DNA of 64,000 bases from assembly GCF_028994805.1 (NCBI RefSeq), contig NZ_JAJQQP010000007.1:286873-350872 (forward strand), read 5' to 3'. Below, piece by piece: positions 53,128 to 61,454 of the stretch. The DNA comes from Promicromonospora iranensis. Lineage in GTDB: Bacteria; Actinomycetota; Actinomycetes; Actinomycetales; Cellulomonadaceae. The notes below the pieces were generated by a model. It was not told where the DNA came from and made no database searches. It saw only the letters and a list, made by a program, of their open reading frames with translations. A program made the position numbers and the translations under genes. Within the stretch, counting starts at the first letter, position 1, and each line of letters begins with the position of its first letter.

Positions 53128-54198
53128 GTGGCTACTCCGACCCCGCACCCCTCACAGCGCCCGCACCTCGCCGCGGTGGTGGAGGACCACTTCTACGCCG
53201 CGGCGGGGTGGGTGCTCCGCCGCGCCGGCTGGCGCCCGCGCCTCGAGACCTACAGCGGATACGGCACACCGGACAAGGTGCGGGTGCTCGCTCGCGTGCT
53301 GCTCTCGCGGCCGCGTCCGCCCGCCCCGGACCTGGAGGCCCACCGCGCAGGCCGGCGCGGGTTCCGCCACTTCCTCACGGTCCCGGTGCCCCACCGTCGT
53401 GTCCTGCTCGAGGTGGGCGGCCGCACCGCCGTCGTAGCGAGCGACCGTGCCGGTTACGTCGACGTCGAGATCCCCACCGGCTCCGCGCTGGCGGCGGGCT
53501 GGCAGTCCGCCGTCCTGACGGTGCTCGACGAGCCTTATCCGTGGGAGGCCGAGGCGGCCATCCGGGTGCTCGACGAGCACACGCGGTTCGGCGTCATCAG
53601 CGACATGGACGACACGACCATGGTGACCGCGGTGCCGCGGCCGCTGCTCGCGGCGTGGAACACGTTCGTCCGGCACTCCAGCGGACGGCGGGCGGTACCG
53701 GGCATGCCCGAGCTGTACCGGACGCTGCAGGAGGTCCACCCGGACGCCGGCTTCTTCTACCTGTCGACCGGGGCCTGGAACACCGCGAACACCCTGCGTG
53801 CCTTCCTCGCGCGGCACGCCTACCCGCGGGGGCCGCTGCTCCTCACGGACTGGGGTCCCACCCTCACCGGGTGGTTCCGCAGCGGACCGGCGCACAAGGA
53901 GGCGAGCCTGGAGCACCTGATGTCCTGGTTCCCCCACGTGTGCTGGCTGCTCATCGGTGACGACGGCCAGCACGACCCGGAGATCTACGCGCAGGCCGTG
54001 GACCGGCGCCCCGACCACGTGCGTGCGGTGGCGATCAGGCAGCTCACCGGCGGGCAGCGGGTGCTCGCCGGGAACATGCCGAACGCCGACCCGACGGAGC
54101 CCGGCATCGACCCGCCGCAGGTGCCGACGGTCGCCGGCAGGGACGGCGCGGAGCTCACCCGCCGACTCGCCGGGGTGCCCGGTGTGCTCAGGCGGTGA
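53128..54198 (+). CDS. App1-type phosphatidate phosphatase domain protein (DUF2183)
   Basis: About 356 residues. The C-terminal catalytic part is App1-like: FGVISDMDDTTMVTAVPRPL (HAD-type DxDxT), VPGMPELYRTLQEVHPDAGF, FFYLSTGAWNTANTLRAFLA and LLTDWGPTLTGWFRSGPAHK, WLLIGDDGQHDPEIY. In yeast App1 dephosphorylates phosphatidate; the bacterial role is unknown. GTG 53128 is chosen; GTG 53101 is an alternative. Ends overlapping the convergent NYN gene by 11 bases. Confidence 0.85.
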   Translation: MATPTPHPSQRPHLAAVVEDHFYAAAGWVLRRAGWRPRLETYSGYGTPDKVRVLARVLLSRPRPPAPDLEAHRAGRRGFRHFLTVPVPHRRVLLEVGGRTAVVASDRAGYVDVEIPTGSALAAGWQSAVLTVLDEPYPWEAEAAIRVLDEHTRFGVISDMDDTTMVTAVPRPLLAAWNTFVRHSSGRRAVPGMPELYRTLQEVHPDAGFFYLSTGAWNTANTLRAFLARHAYPRGPLLLTDWGPTLTGWFRSGPAHKEASLEHLMSWFPHVCWLLIGDDGQHDPEIYAQAVDRRPDHVRAVAIRQLTGGQRVLAGNMPNADPTEPGIDPPQVPTVAGRDGAELTRRLAGVPGVLRR

Positions 54199-55435
54199 CG
54201 AGGTAGTCGTCGGCGTCGTCGTCCCAGGCCAGGGAGACCGCGCCCGCCACTTCCGCCGCCTTCGCGAACTGCAGGAACCCGCGGAAACCGAGCGCCTTCT
54301 CCGAGAAGTCGGGGCGCTTTTTGCGCACCGCGTTCTTGAGGCCGGACAGGGCAGCCGATCCGTTCGACTCCTGCACCACGGTCCGCAGCAGCACGAAGGC
54401 CGAGTCGGTGTTGCCCTGCTCCGGCAGCGACACCTCCGGGTCGCCCGCCGAGGGACCCGTCGCGAGCTCGACGAAGCCACGGTCCGCGAGGAACCGCAGG
54501 AACTCGCCGAACGTGCGGAAGCCGTAGTCCGACTCGCTGAACGTGGCGTCCTTGCGCAGCAGCGTCCGCTTGAGGGCGGAGGCCGTCACCGGGCCGCTCG
54601 TGGAGGACTGCAGGTCCGCGAGGGTCTGCGCCACCCGAACCTCCATGGGGGCGTCGCTCGACGCCGGAGCCTCCTCCTCCTGCTCGTTCGCGTCGATCTC
54701 GGCCTCGGGCGCGACATCGACCGGCGCGGGGGCAGGCTCGGCCTTCTTGCGGCGCCGGGTGGCGGGCTTCGCCTCGGGCTCGACGGCGGCGTCGGGCGCG
54801 GGAGCCTCGGCGACAGCCTCCGCCACCGCTTCGGCGGCCTTGGTGCGGCGCGACGCGGTGGGGGCCTTCTGGGCTGCGGCACGCTCGGGTGCCGCAGCCG
54901 GCCTGCGTGAACGGGTGCCGCGCTTCGGGGCGGGGGTACTCAGGTCGTCGTCGGGCACCTCGACGCCTTCGAGGCGGTCGTAGAAGAGGAACTCGTCGCA
55001 CGCGGCGGGCAGCAGTCGCGACGTCGACTTCTCGACACCGACGCCGATGACGCGCTTGTTCAGCTCACGCAGCTTGTGGACGAGCGGCGAGAAGTCGCTG
55101 TCGCCCGTGCACATCACGAACGTCGAGATGTAGTCGCGCTCGAAGGCCATCTCGATGGCGTCGACCACCATCTTGATGTCGGCGGCGTTCTTGCGGGAGG
55201 CGCCCATCCGCTGTGTCATCTCGATCAGCTCGACCTGGTGCCGGGTCAGCATGCGACGGTCCTCGTCGAAGTACGACCAGTCCGCGTAGGCCCGGCGCGC
55301 GACGACCCGGCCGCGCACGGCGAGGGCGTCGGCGATCGGGCCGAAGTCGAACTGCATCCCGCCGAGGTGCTCCCGGGCGCCCAGCGCCAGGTTCTCGTAG
55401 TCGATGAAGACAGCAAGGCGTTCTTCGAGGTCCAT
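54188..55435 (-). CDS. NYN-domain ribonuclease-like protein with two OST-HTH/LOTUS domains
   Basis: 415 residues. The N-terminal NYN (PIN-like) domain (about 1-150) has the acidic metal-site motifs AVFIDYENLALG (Asp12), NAADIKMVVDAIEMA and MCTGDSDFSPLVHKLRE. A central Ala/Glu/Lys-rich linker (about 165-265) follows, then two OST-HTH domains (about 270-335: VRVAQTLADLQSSTSGPVTA, YGFRTFGEFLRFLADRGFVE; about 345-415: AFVLLRTVVQESNGSAALSG, LGFRGFLQFAKAAEVAGAVS). OST-HTH domains bind RNA, so this looks like an RNA-targeted nuclease or regulator. ATG 55435 begins right at the domain. Confidence 0.9.
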   Translation of the reverse strand: MDLEERLAVFIDYENLALGAREHLGGMQFDFGPIADALAVRGRVVARRAYADWSYFDEDRRMLTRHQVELIEMTQRMGASRKNAADIKMVVDAIEMAFERDYISTFVMCTGDSDFSPLVHKLRELNKRVIGVGVEKSTSRLLPAACDEFLFYDRLEGVEVPDDDLSTPAPKRGTRSRRPAAAPERAAAQKAPTASRRTKAAEAVAEAVAEAPAPDAAVEPEAKPATRRRKKAEPAPAPVDVAPEAEIDANEQEEEAPASSDAPMEVRVAQTLADLQSSTSGPVTASALKRTLLRKDATFSESDYGFRTFGEFLRFLADRGFVELATGPSAGDPEVSLPEQGNTDSAFVLLRTVVQESNGSAALSGLKNAVRKKRPDFSEKALGFRGFLQFAKAAEVAGAVSLAWDDDADDYLVTA

Positions 55436-55627
55436 GCTCGCCACCCTATGGGGTTTCCTGGCCACAGGTTTCGTCTGCGCCGAGGCTCCGGGCGACCGGA
55501 CGCGTCCGTACCGGTCGCGGCGCCGCGACCGTCGTCGAGCACGCGGCGGCCGGGCGAAGGGGTGAAATCTGCCGTGTCGAGCCGCTCTCTCCGGGCCCAG
55601 GAGCCGCTTGTTCCCTACTATCGCCCT

Positions 55628-56245
55628 ATGGCTGAGGTGACCAGCGGGCACGACGACCCGATCTCCAGCCGGAGTCGGATCATCGCGGCTGCGGCGCGTC
55701 TCACCTGCGCCGACGGCTGGTCCAAGGTGACCATGGGGCGTCTCGCCCAGGAGGCGGGGGTGAGCAGGCAGACCGTCTACAACGCCGTGGGCAGTCGCGA
55801 GGACCTCGCCGAGGCGATGGTGCTGACGGAGTCGGCCCAGTTCATCTTCACGATCGTCGAGGGCTTCGAGAAGCATCCCGAGGACCTGCTGCCGGCGATT
55901 CACGAAGCCCTGGAGAACACGCTCGTGCTCGCCGAGGGGAACGCGCTGCTGCGCGCGGTCGTCTCCGCGACCCACGGTGCGGACACGGAGCTGCTGCCTT
56001 TGCTCACCACACACTCGGAGTCGCTGCTCGGCACGCTGATGGTCGTGGTGCAGGACCGGGTGGACCGGTACGAGATCGACCTGGAGCCGGAGCGGATCAC
56101 GGCGGTCATCGACATCGTCGTCCGGTCGGTGCTGAGCCACGTCATGCAGCCGACGGCGACACCGCGCGAGACCGCGGCCTCGATCACGTGGCTCGTCGCA
56201 CGGGTCCTCGGCCGCACCGAGGAGCTCGCAGCCTTCCGCGCTTGA
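55628..56245 (+). CDS. TetR-family transcriptional regulator
   Basis: 205 residues: HTH RSRIIAAAARLTCADGWSKV, TMGRLAQEAGVSRQTVYNAV, GSREDLAEAMV (about 15-62) followed by an alpha-helical ligand domain with HALENTLVLAEGN-like and VIDIVVRSVLSHVMQPTATP. Start at 55628 (MAEVTSGHDD). It is divergent from the NYN gene and 30 bases ahead of the LLM oxidoreductase in the same direction; control of that gene or itself is plausible. Confidence 0.92.
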   Translation: MAEVTSGHDDPISSRSRIIAAAARLTCADGWSKVTMGRLAQEAGVSRQTVYNAVGSREDLAEAMVLTESAQFIFTIVEGFEKHPEDLLPAIHEALENTLVLAEGNALLRAVVSATHGADTELLPLLTTHSESLLGTLMVVVQDRVDRYEIDLEPERITAVIDIVVRSVLSHVMQPTATPRETAASITWLVARVLGRTEELAAFRA

Positions 56246-56275
56246 CGCCACGCGTCGGAGTAGGAGGATCGAGGC

Positions 56276-57148
56276 ATGCGAATCGGCACCCACTTCATGC
56301 GTTTCGACTCGATCGAGCCCGCCGCGATGCGTACCGAGCTGGCGGACGCCGCCCGGTACGCGGACGACGGCGGCGTCGCGTGGGTCTCCGTGATGGACCA
56401 CTACTTCCAGATGGAGCACCAGGGCTTTCCGGCGTCGGACCCGATGCTGGAGGCATACACGACCCTGGGCTACCTCGCCGGGGTGACCGAGAACGTGCAG
56501 CTCGGCGCACTGGTCACGGGCGTGACGTATCGCTACCCCGGCCTCCTCGCGAAGATCGTCGCCTCGCTCGACGTCGTCTCGGGCGGGCGCGCCACGTACG
56601 GCATCGGCGCCGCGTGGTACGACAAGGAGCACGCGGCCCTCGGCGTGCCGTTCCCGCCGCTCAAGGACCGCTTCGAGATGCTCGAGGAGACGGTCCGGAT
56701 CGCGCGCCAGATGTACGACCTGGACAACGACGGCCCGTTCGAGGGCAAGCACTACCAGCTCGCCGAGACCATCTGCTCGCCGCCGCCGCTGTCCGGCCCG
56801 GAGATCATGATCGGTGGGTCGGGGGAGAAGGTGACCCTCCGGCTGGTGGCCCGCTACGCGGACGCGTGCAACCTGTTCGCGGAGACGCCCGAACGGCTGC
56901 GGCACCTGCTGGACGTGCTGCACCGGCACTGTGACGACGTCGGGCGCGATCCCGCTGACATCCGCATCACGATGCTGCACCGCGGCGCGCCGATCGGCCC
57001 CGGTGACACGGCAGCCTTCGTCGAGGAGATGCGCGGCTTCGCCCGGCACGGGGTGGACACGGTCATCCTGCGCCCGCCGGCCACGTCGCTCGCCGAGTGG
57101 GTCCGCGACGCCGTCCTCCCGGTGGTGGAGCCGTGCGCGGAGCTGTGA
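56276..57148 (+). CDS. LLM-class F420-dependent oxidoreductase
   Basis: 290-residue luciferase-like TIM barrel: MRIGTHFMRFDSIEPAAMRT, WVSVMDHYFQMEHQGFPASD, LGALVTGVTYRYPGLLAKIV, LDVVSGGRATYGIGAAWYDK, PEIMIGGSGEKVTLRLVARY. The GGSGEK loop and the HPxxLA-like segment (RYPGLLAK) mark the F420-binding group common in actinobacteria. ATG 56276 has AGGAGG upstream. Substrate unknown. Confidence 0.92.
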   Translation: MRIGTHFMRFDSIEPAAMRTELADAARYADDGGVAWVSVMDHYFQMEHQGFPASDPMLEAYTTLGYLAGVTENVQLGALVTGVTYRYPGLLAKIVASLDVVSGGRATYGIGAAWYDKEHAALGVPFPPLKDRFEMLEETVRIARQMYDLDNDGPFEGKHYQLAETICSPPPLSGPEIMIGGSGEKVTLRLVARYADACNLFAETPERLRHLLDVLHRHCDDVGRDPADIRITMLHRGAPIGPGDTAAFVEEMRGFARHGVDTVILRPPATSLAEWVRDAVLPVVEPCAEL

Positions 57149-57151
57149 CGG

Positions 57152-57799
57152 TCAGGCGCCGGACCCCGGTGTGACCGCCGGGGTGCTGGCCGCCCGGGTG
57201 CGCCCCAGCACCACGGGGCAGGTCGCGACGTGGTCGTCCACGAGGCCGCAGGCCTGCATCGCCGCGTAGGCCGTGGTGGGGCCGATGAACCGGAACCCGT
57301 CCTTCTTCATCGCCTTGCTCATGGCCTTCGACTCGGGGGTCCAGCCCGGTACGTCACCGAAGGCGGCGGGGCGCTCGCGCGTACCCGGTTCGGGCGCGAA
57401 GGACCAGAACAGCTCGTCGAGCGTGCGCCCGGAGTCGTGCAGTGCGACCACCGCCCGCGCGTTGTCGATGGTGGCCTCGATCTTCATGCGGTTCCGGATG
57501 ATGCGGGCGTCGGTGAGCAGCCGCTCGACGTCGTCCGGTCCGAAGGCCGCCACCTTCTCCGGGTCGAACCCCTCGAAGACCTCGCGGAACGCCGGGCGCT
57601 TGCGCAGCACCGTGATCCAGGAGAGCCCGGACTGGAAGCCCTCCAGCGCTATGCGTTCGAGCAGGGCCCCCTCACCGTGGACGGGTACGCCCCACTCCTC
57701 GTCGTGGTACGCCTCGTAGAGCGGGTCGCCGTCGCCGAAGCAGCGCAGCGCCGCGGCCGGCGCCGCCGTCGTGTCGTCTGTCCTGGGATCACGTGTCAC
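57152..57799 (-). CDS. tag: DNA-3-methyladenine glycosylase I
   Basis: 215 residues from GTG 57799. Base-excision repair enzyme of the HhH-GPD-like Tag family: LRCFGDGDPLYEAYHDEEWG, ALLERIALEGFQSGLSWITV, LRKRPAFREVFEGFDPEKVA, RIIRNRMKIEATIDNARAVV, SKAMKKDGFRFIGPTTAYAA and the terminal zinc ligands VDDHVATCP. The N-terminal Cys of the zinc site is C in LRCFG. Removes 3-methyladenine from alkylated DNA. Ends two bases after the convergent LLM gene stop. Confidence 0.94.
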   Translation of the reverse strand: MTRDPRTDDTTAAPAAALRCFGDGDPLYEAYHDEEWGVPVHGEGALLERIALEGFQSGLSWITVLRKRPAFREVFEGFDPEKVAAFGPDDVERLLTDARIIRNRMKIEATIDNARAVVALHDSGRTLDELFWSFAPEPGTRERPAAFGDVPGWTPESKAMSKAMKKDGFRFIGPTTAYAAMQACGLVDDHVATCPVVLGRTRAASTPAVTPGSGA

Positions 57800-58001
57800 G
57801 GCACCACTCTGACGCACACCGCTGACGCTCCACGGGTTCCGGCCGCTCACCTGTGCACAACGTCCGAAAACCGCTGCCTGTGGTCGCGCCCGGACTCGGT
57901 GAACCTGCTGTTCGCGGAGTGGTGGCTGCACCGCAAGCCGAACAAGCGAGCCCGGTGCAAAGAGGTCGTCGAATGTCGGTGCCCGGGGACACACTGTCCC
58001 C

Positions 58002-58622
58002 ATGGCACAGACGACTGACGGCACCACCGGCTCGGGTGAGCCGGCACAGAAGCAGATCCTGAAGAAGTACCTGAACGAGTCCCGTGAGGCCCTCCTGTGG
58101 AAGCTGGAGGGCCTCACGGAGAAGCAGGCCCGCTGGCCCCTGGTGCCCTCCGGCAACAACCTGCTCGGCCTGGTGAAGCACTGCGCCAACACCGAGATCG
58201 GCTACCTCGGCACCACCTTCGGCCGGGAGTGGCCCGACCCCGAGGAGCTCGTGTCCGACCAGGCGCTGGACGAGGACCCCCAGGCGGACTGGTACGCGAC
58301 GGCGAACGAGTCGATCGCCTCGGTGTCGGACCTCTACCGCAGGTCCTGGGCGTTCTGCGACGAGACCATCGACCTGCTGCCCCTCGACACCGTCGGTCGC
58401 GTGCCCTGGTGGGGGGACCGCGAGGTCACGCTCTTCCAGATCATCGTTCACGTGACCAACGAGAACGCGCGGCACGCCGGGCATGCCGACATCCTGCGTG
58501 AGCTCACGGACAAGTCCGTGGGCCTCGTCGCCGGCAACACCAACATCCCGGACTGGCAGGCGGGCGAGGCTGCCGTCTACATCGACAAGCTCAAGAACCT
58601 CGCGGAACGGGCAGGCAACTAG
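58002..58622 (+). CDS. DinB-family (DUF664) protein
   Basis: 206 residues of four-helix-bundle type: ILKKYLNESREALLWKLEGL, NLLGLVKHCANTEIGYLGTT, TLFQIIVHVTNENARHAGHA, DILRELTDKSVGL. The H..H..H metal-binding histidines (KHCANTE, HVTNENARHAGHA) fit DinB/YfiT-like thiol-dependent metalloenzymes. Possible mycothiol-dependent detoxification; inference. Start at 58002 (MAQTTDGTTGSGEP). Confidence 0.88.
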   Translation: MAQTTDGTTGSGEPAQKQILKKYLNESREALLWKLEGLTEKQARWPLVPSGNNLLGLVKHCANTEIGYLGTTFGREWPDPEELVSDQALDEDPQADWYATANESIASVSDLYRRSWAFCDETIDLLPLDTVGRVPWWGDREVTLFQIIVHVTNENARHAGHADILRELTDKSVGLVAGNTNIPDWQAGEAAVYIDKLKNLAERAGN

Positions 58623-58655
58623 CGTCCGGGCTCCGGATTCGCCACACTTCGGCCC

Positions 58656-60020
58656 ATGCCCCTCAACGCGGAGCCGCCCGCACCCGCTGGACCCCCCCTC
58701 GACGGCGCCCCGGACACGCAGAGCCCGTCCCCCGGCACCGCCGAGTCGTCGCATGACACGCAGCCCGCGGTCGCGGCACCCGGCTGGGCGGGTACGCCGT
58801 CCGACGGCGGGACGATGCGACCGCTGGTCGTCTTCCTGGTCGCCGCGGCCGTCGCACTGGTCGGCAGCATCGTGTTCGCGCTCGTGCACGTCGGCAACCA
58901 GCGCGAGCAGGAGCAGCTGGCCGACGCCCGCGCCGTCGTCGTGCAGGCCGTGGACGAAGGGCGCACGGCGCAGGAGAGCCTGGCCGAGCAGATCACGGCC
59001 GCGGAAAAGGTCCTCACGGTCTCCGAAGGCAAGGTGGTCGACGCCGCCGTCCGCACCGACCTGGCCGACCACGTCGCCGCGGCCAAGAAGCTCGGCGTGA
59101 CGCAGCCGCCGTCCGTCCCCGAGCCCGGCACCCCCGGGCTCGAGACGGCGGAGGACATCGACGCGCTGGAGGCCCGGGCGACCGAGTGGGCGATCACCCT
59201 ACGTGACACCTCGACGACCCTCGTCGCGGCCACCGAGGACGTGCGGGCGTCGCACCAGCAGTGGCAGCAGAAGCGCAAGGACGCACAGGCCAGGGCCGCC
59301 ACGGCAGCAGAACGGGCGAGGAAGGAAGCCGCACAGCTCCCGACGGCGCAGGCGAAGCTGACGTCGGTCACCGCCCAGCTCAAGATCTCCGTGCGCGACT
59401 CCGGGTACACCCTGAGCTGGACCGCCGATGCCGGAGCTCCTGGTGCCGTCCGCAGCGCCCTCGAGACCCATCGTGCCGAAGGCCAGGCGGCGCTCGCGGC
59501 GAGCGGGAACATGAACGACCTGCGGTCGGTGCGGACGATCAGCCAGCGTCGGGAGGCGGCGCGGGCGGCGATCGAGGCGGCGGCCTGGGAAGCGCGCGCG
59601 ACGGTGGCCGACGGCTCGAACGGTCGGCTCGAGCTGGACGCCCTCTGCAAGGTAGGGGTCGGGCCCGAGGGGCAGGACCAGTACCTGCGGTGCGACGCGG
59701 CCGAGGCCTGGAAGGAGCTCGGGAAGCGGTTCGAGGCGGAGTTCGGCAAGCCGCTGCGTGTGGAGTACGGCTACCGCCCCTACGACTGGCAGCTGCAGGC
59801 GCTCGACGAGTTCGGCAGCGGCCTGGTGGCCGCACCGGGCACGTCGAACCACGGCTGGGCGCTGGCGGTGGACGTGCCCGTGGACGACGGCTTCCGGTTC
59901 GGGCATCCCGAGTACGAGTGGCTCGCCGCCAACGGTCCCGAGGCCGGCTGGCACCACCCCGAGTGGGCGCGGGCGGGCGGCGGCCGCGAGGAGCCGTGGC
60001 ACTTCGAGTACCAGGACTGA
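58656..60020 (+). CDS. Membrane-anchored M15-family (VanY-type) D-alanyl-D-alanine carboxypeptidase
   Basis: 454 residues. A Pro-rich cytoplasmic N-terminus precedes one membrane helix (about 54-75: MRPLVVFLVAAAVALVGSIV). The extracytoplasmic part is a long helical, coiled-coil-like Ala/Lys/Glu/Arg-rich segment (about 80-320) and a C-terminal M15 peptidase domain (about 325-454): VEYGYRPYDWQLQALDEFGS, SNHGWALAVDVPV (His/Asp zinc ligands), AAGWHHPEWA-like EAGWHHPEW and EPWHFEYQ (second His). Trims D-Ala-D-Ala in wall stem peptides. Confidence 0.88.
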   Translation: MPLNAEPPAPAGPPLDGAPDTQSPSPGTAESSHDTQPAVAAPGWAGTPSDGGTMRPLVVFLVAAAVALVGSIVFALVHVGNQREQEQLADARAVVVQAVDEGRTAQESLAEQITAAEKVLTVSEGKVVDAAVRTDLADHVAAAKKLGVTQPPSVPEPGTPGLETAEDIDALEARATEWAITLRDTSTTLVAATEDVRASHQQWQQKRKDAQARAATAAERARKEAAQLPTAQAKLTSVTAQLKISVRDSGYTLSWTADAGAPGAVRSALETHRAEGQAALAASGNMNDLRSVRTISQRREAARAAIEAAAWEARATVADGSNGRLELDALCKVGVGPEGQDQYLRCDAAEAWKELGKRFEAEFGKPLRVEYGYRPYDWQLQALDEFGSGLVAAPGTSNHGWALAVDVPVDDGFRFGHPEYEWLAANGPEAGWHHPEWARAGGGREEPWHFEYQD

Positions 60021-60030
60021 CGGCCGCGCT

Positions 60031-60061
60031 CGCCCCGGACGGCGTGACGGCGTCCGGGGCG
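60031..60061 (+). terminator. Intrinsic terminator after the carboxypeptidase gene
   Basis: CGCCCCGGACG (60031-60041) and CGTCCGGGGCG (60051-60061), perfect 11-bp arms, 9-base loop, 10 bases after the stop. No T tract. Confidence 0.7.
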
Positions 60062-60132
60062 GGGTTCCCGTCCGACGGAGCGTGACCAGGTCGTCATCGC
60101 GCTCGGGCGGCCCGGTGGCTGATACTGGTGGG

Positions 60133-61359
60133 GTGCAGTGCCCTCACTACGACGCCGGCCGCTGCCACTCCTGCACCCTCCTGGAGATCGACTACCCCAC
60201 CCAGGTGCTCGACAAGGAGCGGCACGTCGCCGCGCTCCTCGCCCCGGTCTCGACGGTGTCGACGGTCTCGACCTCCGGGTCCGGGCCGACCCATGAGGTG
60301 ACCGGCTCGGGCCTGACCTGGCTCCCCGCCGTCAAGAGCGTGGAGTCGGGCTTCCGGAACAAGGCGAAGATGGTGGTCAGCGGCACTGTCGCCGAGCCGG
60401 TGCTCGGCATCCTGGACGGTGTCGGCCGGGGGGTCGACCTGACGGACTGCGGGCTCTATCCCGACGTGCTCCAGGCGGCCTTCGCGCCCCTCGCGGCGTT
60501 CGTCACGCGGGCCGGGCTGGAGCCCTACCAGGTCTCCGGCCGGGGCAAGCGTGCGCAGCAGCGCGGCGAGCTCAAGTACATCCTGGTCACCCTGTCGCCC
60601 GACGGCGAGCTCATGGTCCGGTTCGTGCTGCGCTCCCAGGAGGCCATAGCGCGTCTCCGCAAGCACCTGGCCTCGCTGCAGGAGGAGCTTCCCGCCCTGG
60701 CGGTCGCGTCGGCGAACATCCAGCCCGTGCACGCCGCGGTGCTCGAGGGTGACCTCGAGATCCCGCTCACCGAGCGCACCACCCTGCCGATGCGCATCGA
60801 CGACATCACTCTCGACCTGCGCCCGCAGAGCTTCTTCCAGACCAACACCGCGGTCGCCACCGAGCTCTACCGGCAGGCCCGCGACTGGGTGGACGAGGTG
60901 GGCCCGAGCAGCCTCTGGGACCTGTACTGCGGGGTGGGCGGCTTCGCGCTGCACTGCGCCGCTCCGGGCCGCGCCGTCACCGGCATCGAGATCAGCGCGG
61001 AGGCGGTGGCGGCGGCGTCGGGCACCGTGGCGACGCTGCGCGACGGCGCAGGCGCCGAGCGCTTCCGTGACGTCACGTTCGCCGCAGGTGACGCGACGGC
61101 GTTCGCGGTCGGGCCGGATGCCCCCGCTCTGCCTGAGATGGTGATCGTGAACCCGCCGCGGCGAGGCATCGGCGCGGACCTCGCACGATGGCTGGAGACC
61201 TCAGGGATCGAGCACGTCCTGTACTCGAGCTGCAACGCGACCACGCTCGCCAAGGATCTCGCCGCGATGCCGTCGCTGCGGCCGGTGCGCGGGCGCCTGC
61301 TCGACATGTTTCCCCAGACCTCGCACTACGAGGTGCTCGTGCTCCTGCACCGGGAGTGA
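60133..61359 (+). CDS. rlmC: 23S rRNA (uracil-747 C5)-methyltransferase RlmC
   Basis: 408 residues from GTG 60133. TrmA-family RNA m5U methyltransferase of RlmC size, lacking the N-terminal TRAM domain of RlmD. N-terminal Fe-S cysteines in VQCPHYDAGRCHSCTLLE (Cys3, Cys11, Cys14), SAM region WDLYCGVGGFALHCA, VIVNPPRRGIG and the catalytic Cys367 in YSSCNATTLAKDL, ending FPQTSHYEVLVLLHRE. A low-complexity insertion (VSTVSTVSTSGSG) near residue 40 is encoded by repeated GGTxTCGAC units. Confidence 0.92.
   Translation: MQCPHYDAGRCHSCTLLEIDYPTQVLDKERHVAALLAPVSTVSTVSTSGSGPTHEVTGSGLTWLPAVKSVESGFRNKAKMVVSGTVAEPVLGILDGVGRGVDLTDCGLYPDVLQAAFAPLAAFVTRAGLEPYQVSGRGKRAQQRGELKYILVTLSPDGELMVRFVLRSQEAIARLRKHLASLQEELPALAVASANIQPVHAAVLEGDLEIPLTERTTLPMRIDDITLDLRPQSFFQTNTAVATELYRQARDWVDEVGPSSLWDLYCGVGGFALHCAAPGRAVTGIEISAEAVAAASGTVATLRDGAGAERFRDVTFAAGDATAFAVGPDAPALPEMVIVNPPRRGIGADLARWLETSGIEHVLYSSCNATTLAKDLAAMPSLRPVRGRLLDMFPQTSHYEVLVLLHRE
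60246..60273. repeat. Short TCGAC repeat inside rlmC
   Basis: GGTCTCGAC and GGTGTCGAC units tandemly arranged, resembling the REP-like unit seen in anmK. Read in frame as Val-Ser-Thr repeats at a surface-loop position. Confidence 0.45.
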
Positions 61360-61454
61360 TCGAGAGCGCCCTGCCGGCGTCCTGCTCGTCCCCGCCCCCG
61401 TGGCCGCAGCGCGGACGGCCTGTTCCCGGACACGTCGCACGTCGAGCCGCCCGA

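Noticed and set aside
55436..57049. N-terminal extension of the NYN protein to 953 residues
   Set aside because: The added part is antisense to the TetR and LLM genes; the NYN domain itself begins at 55435.
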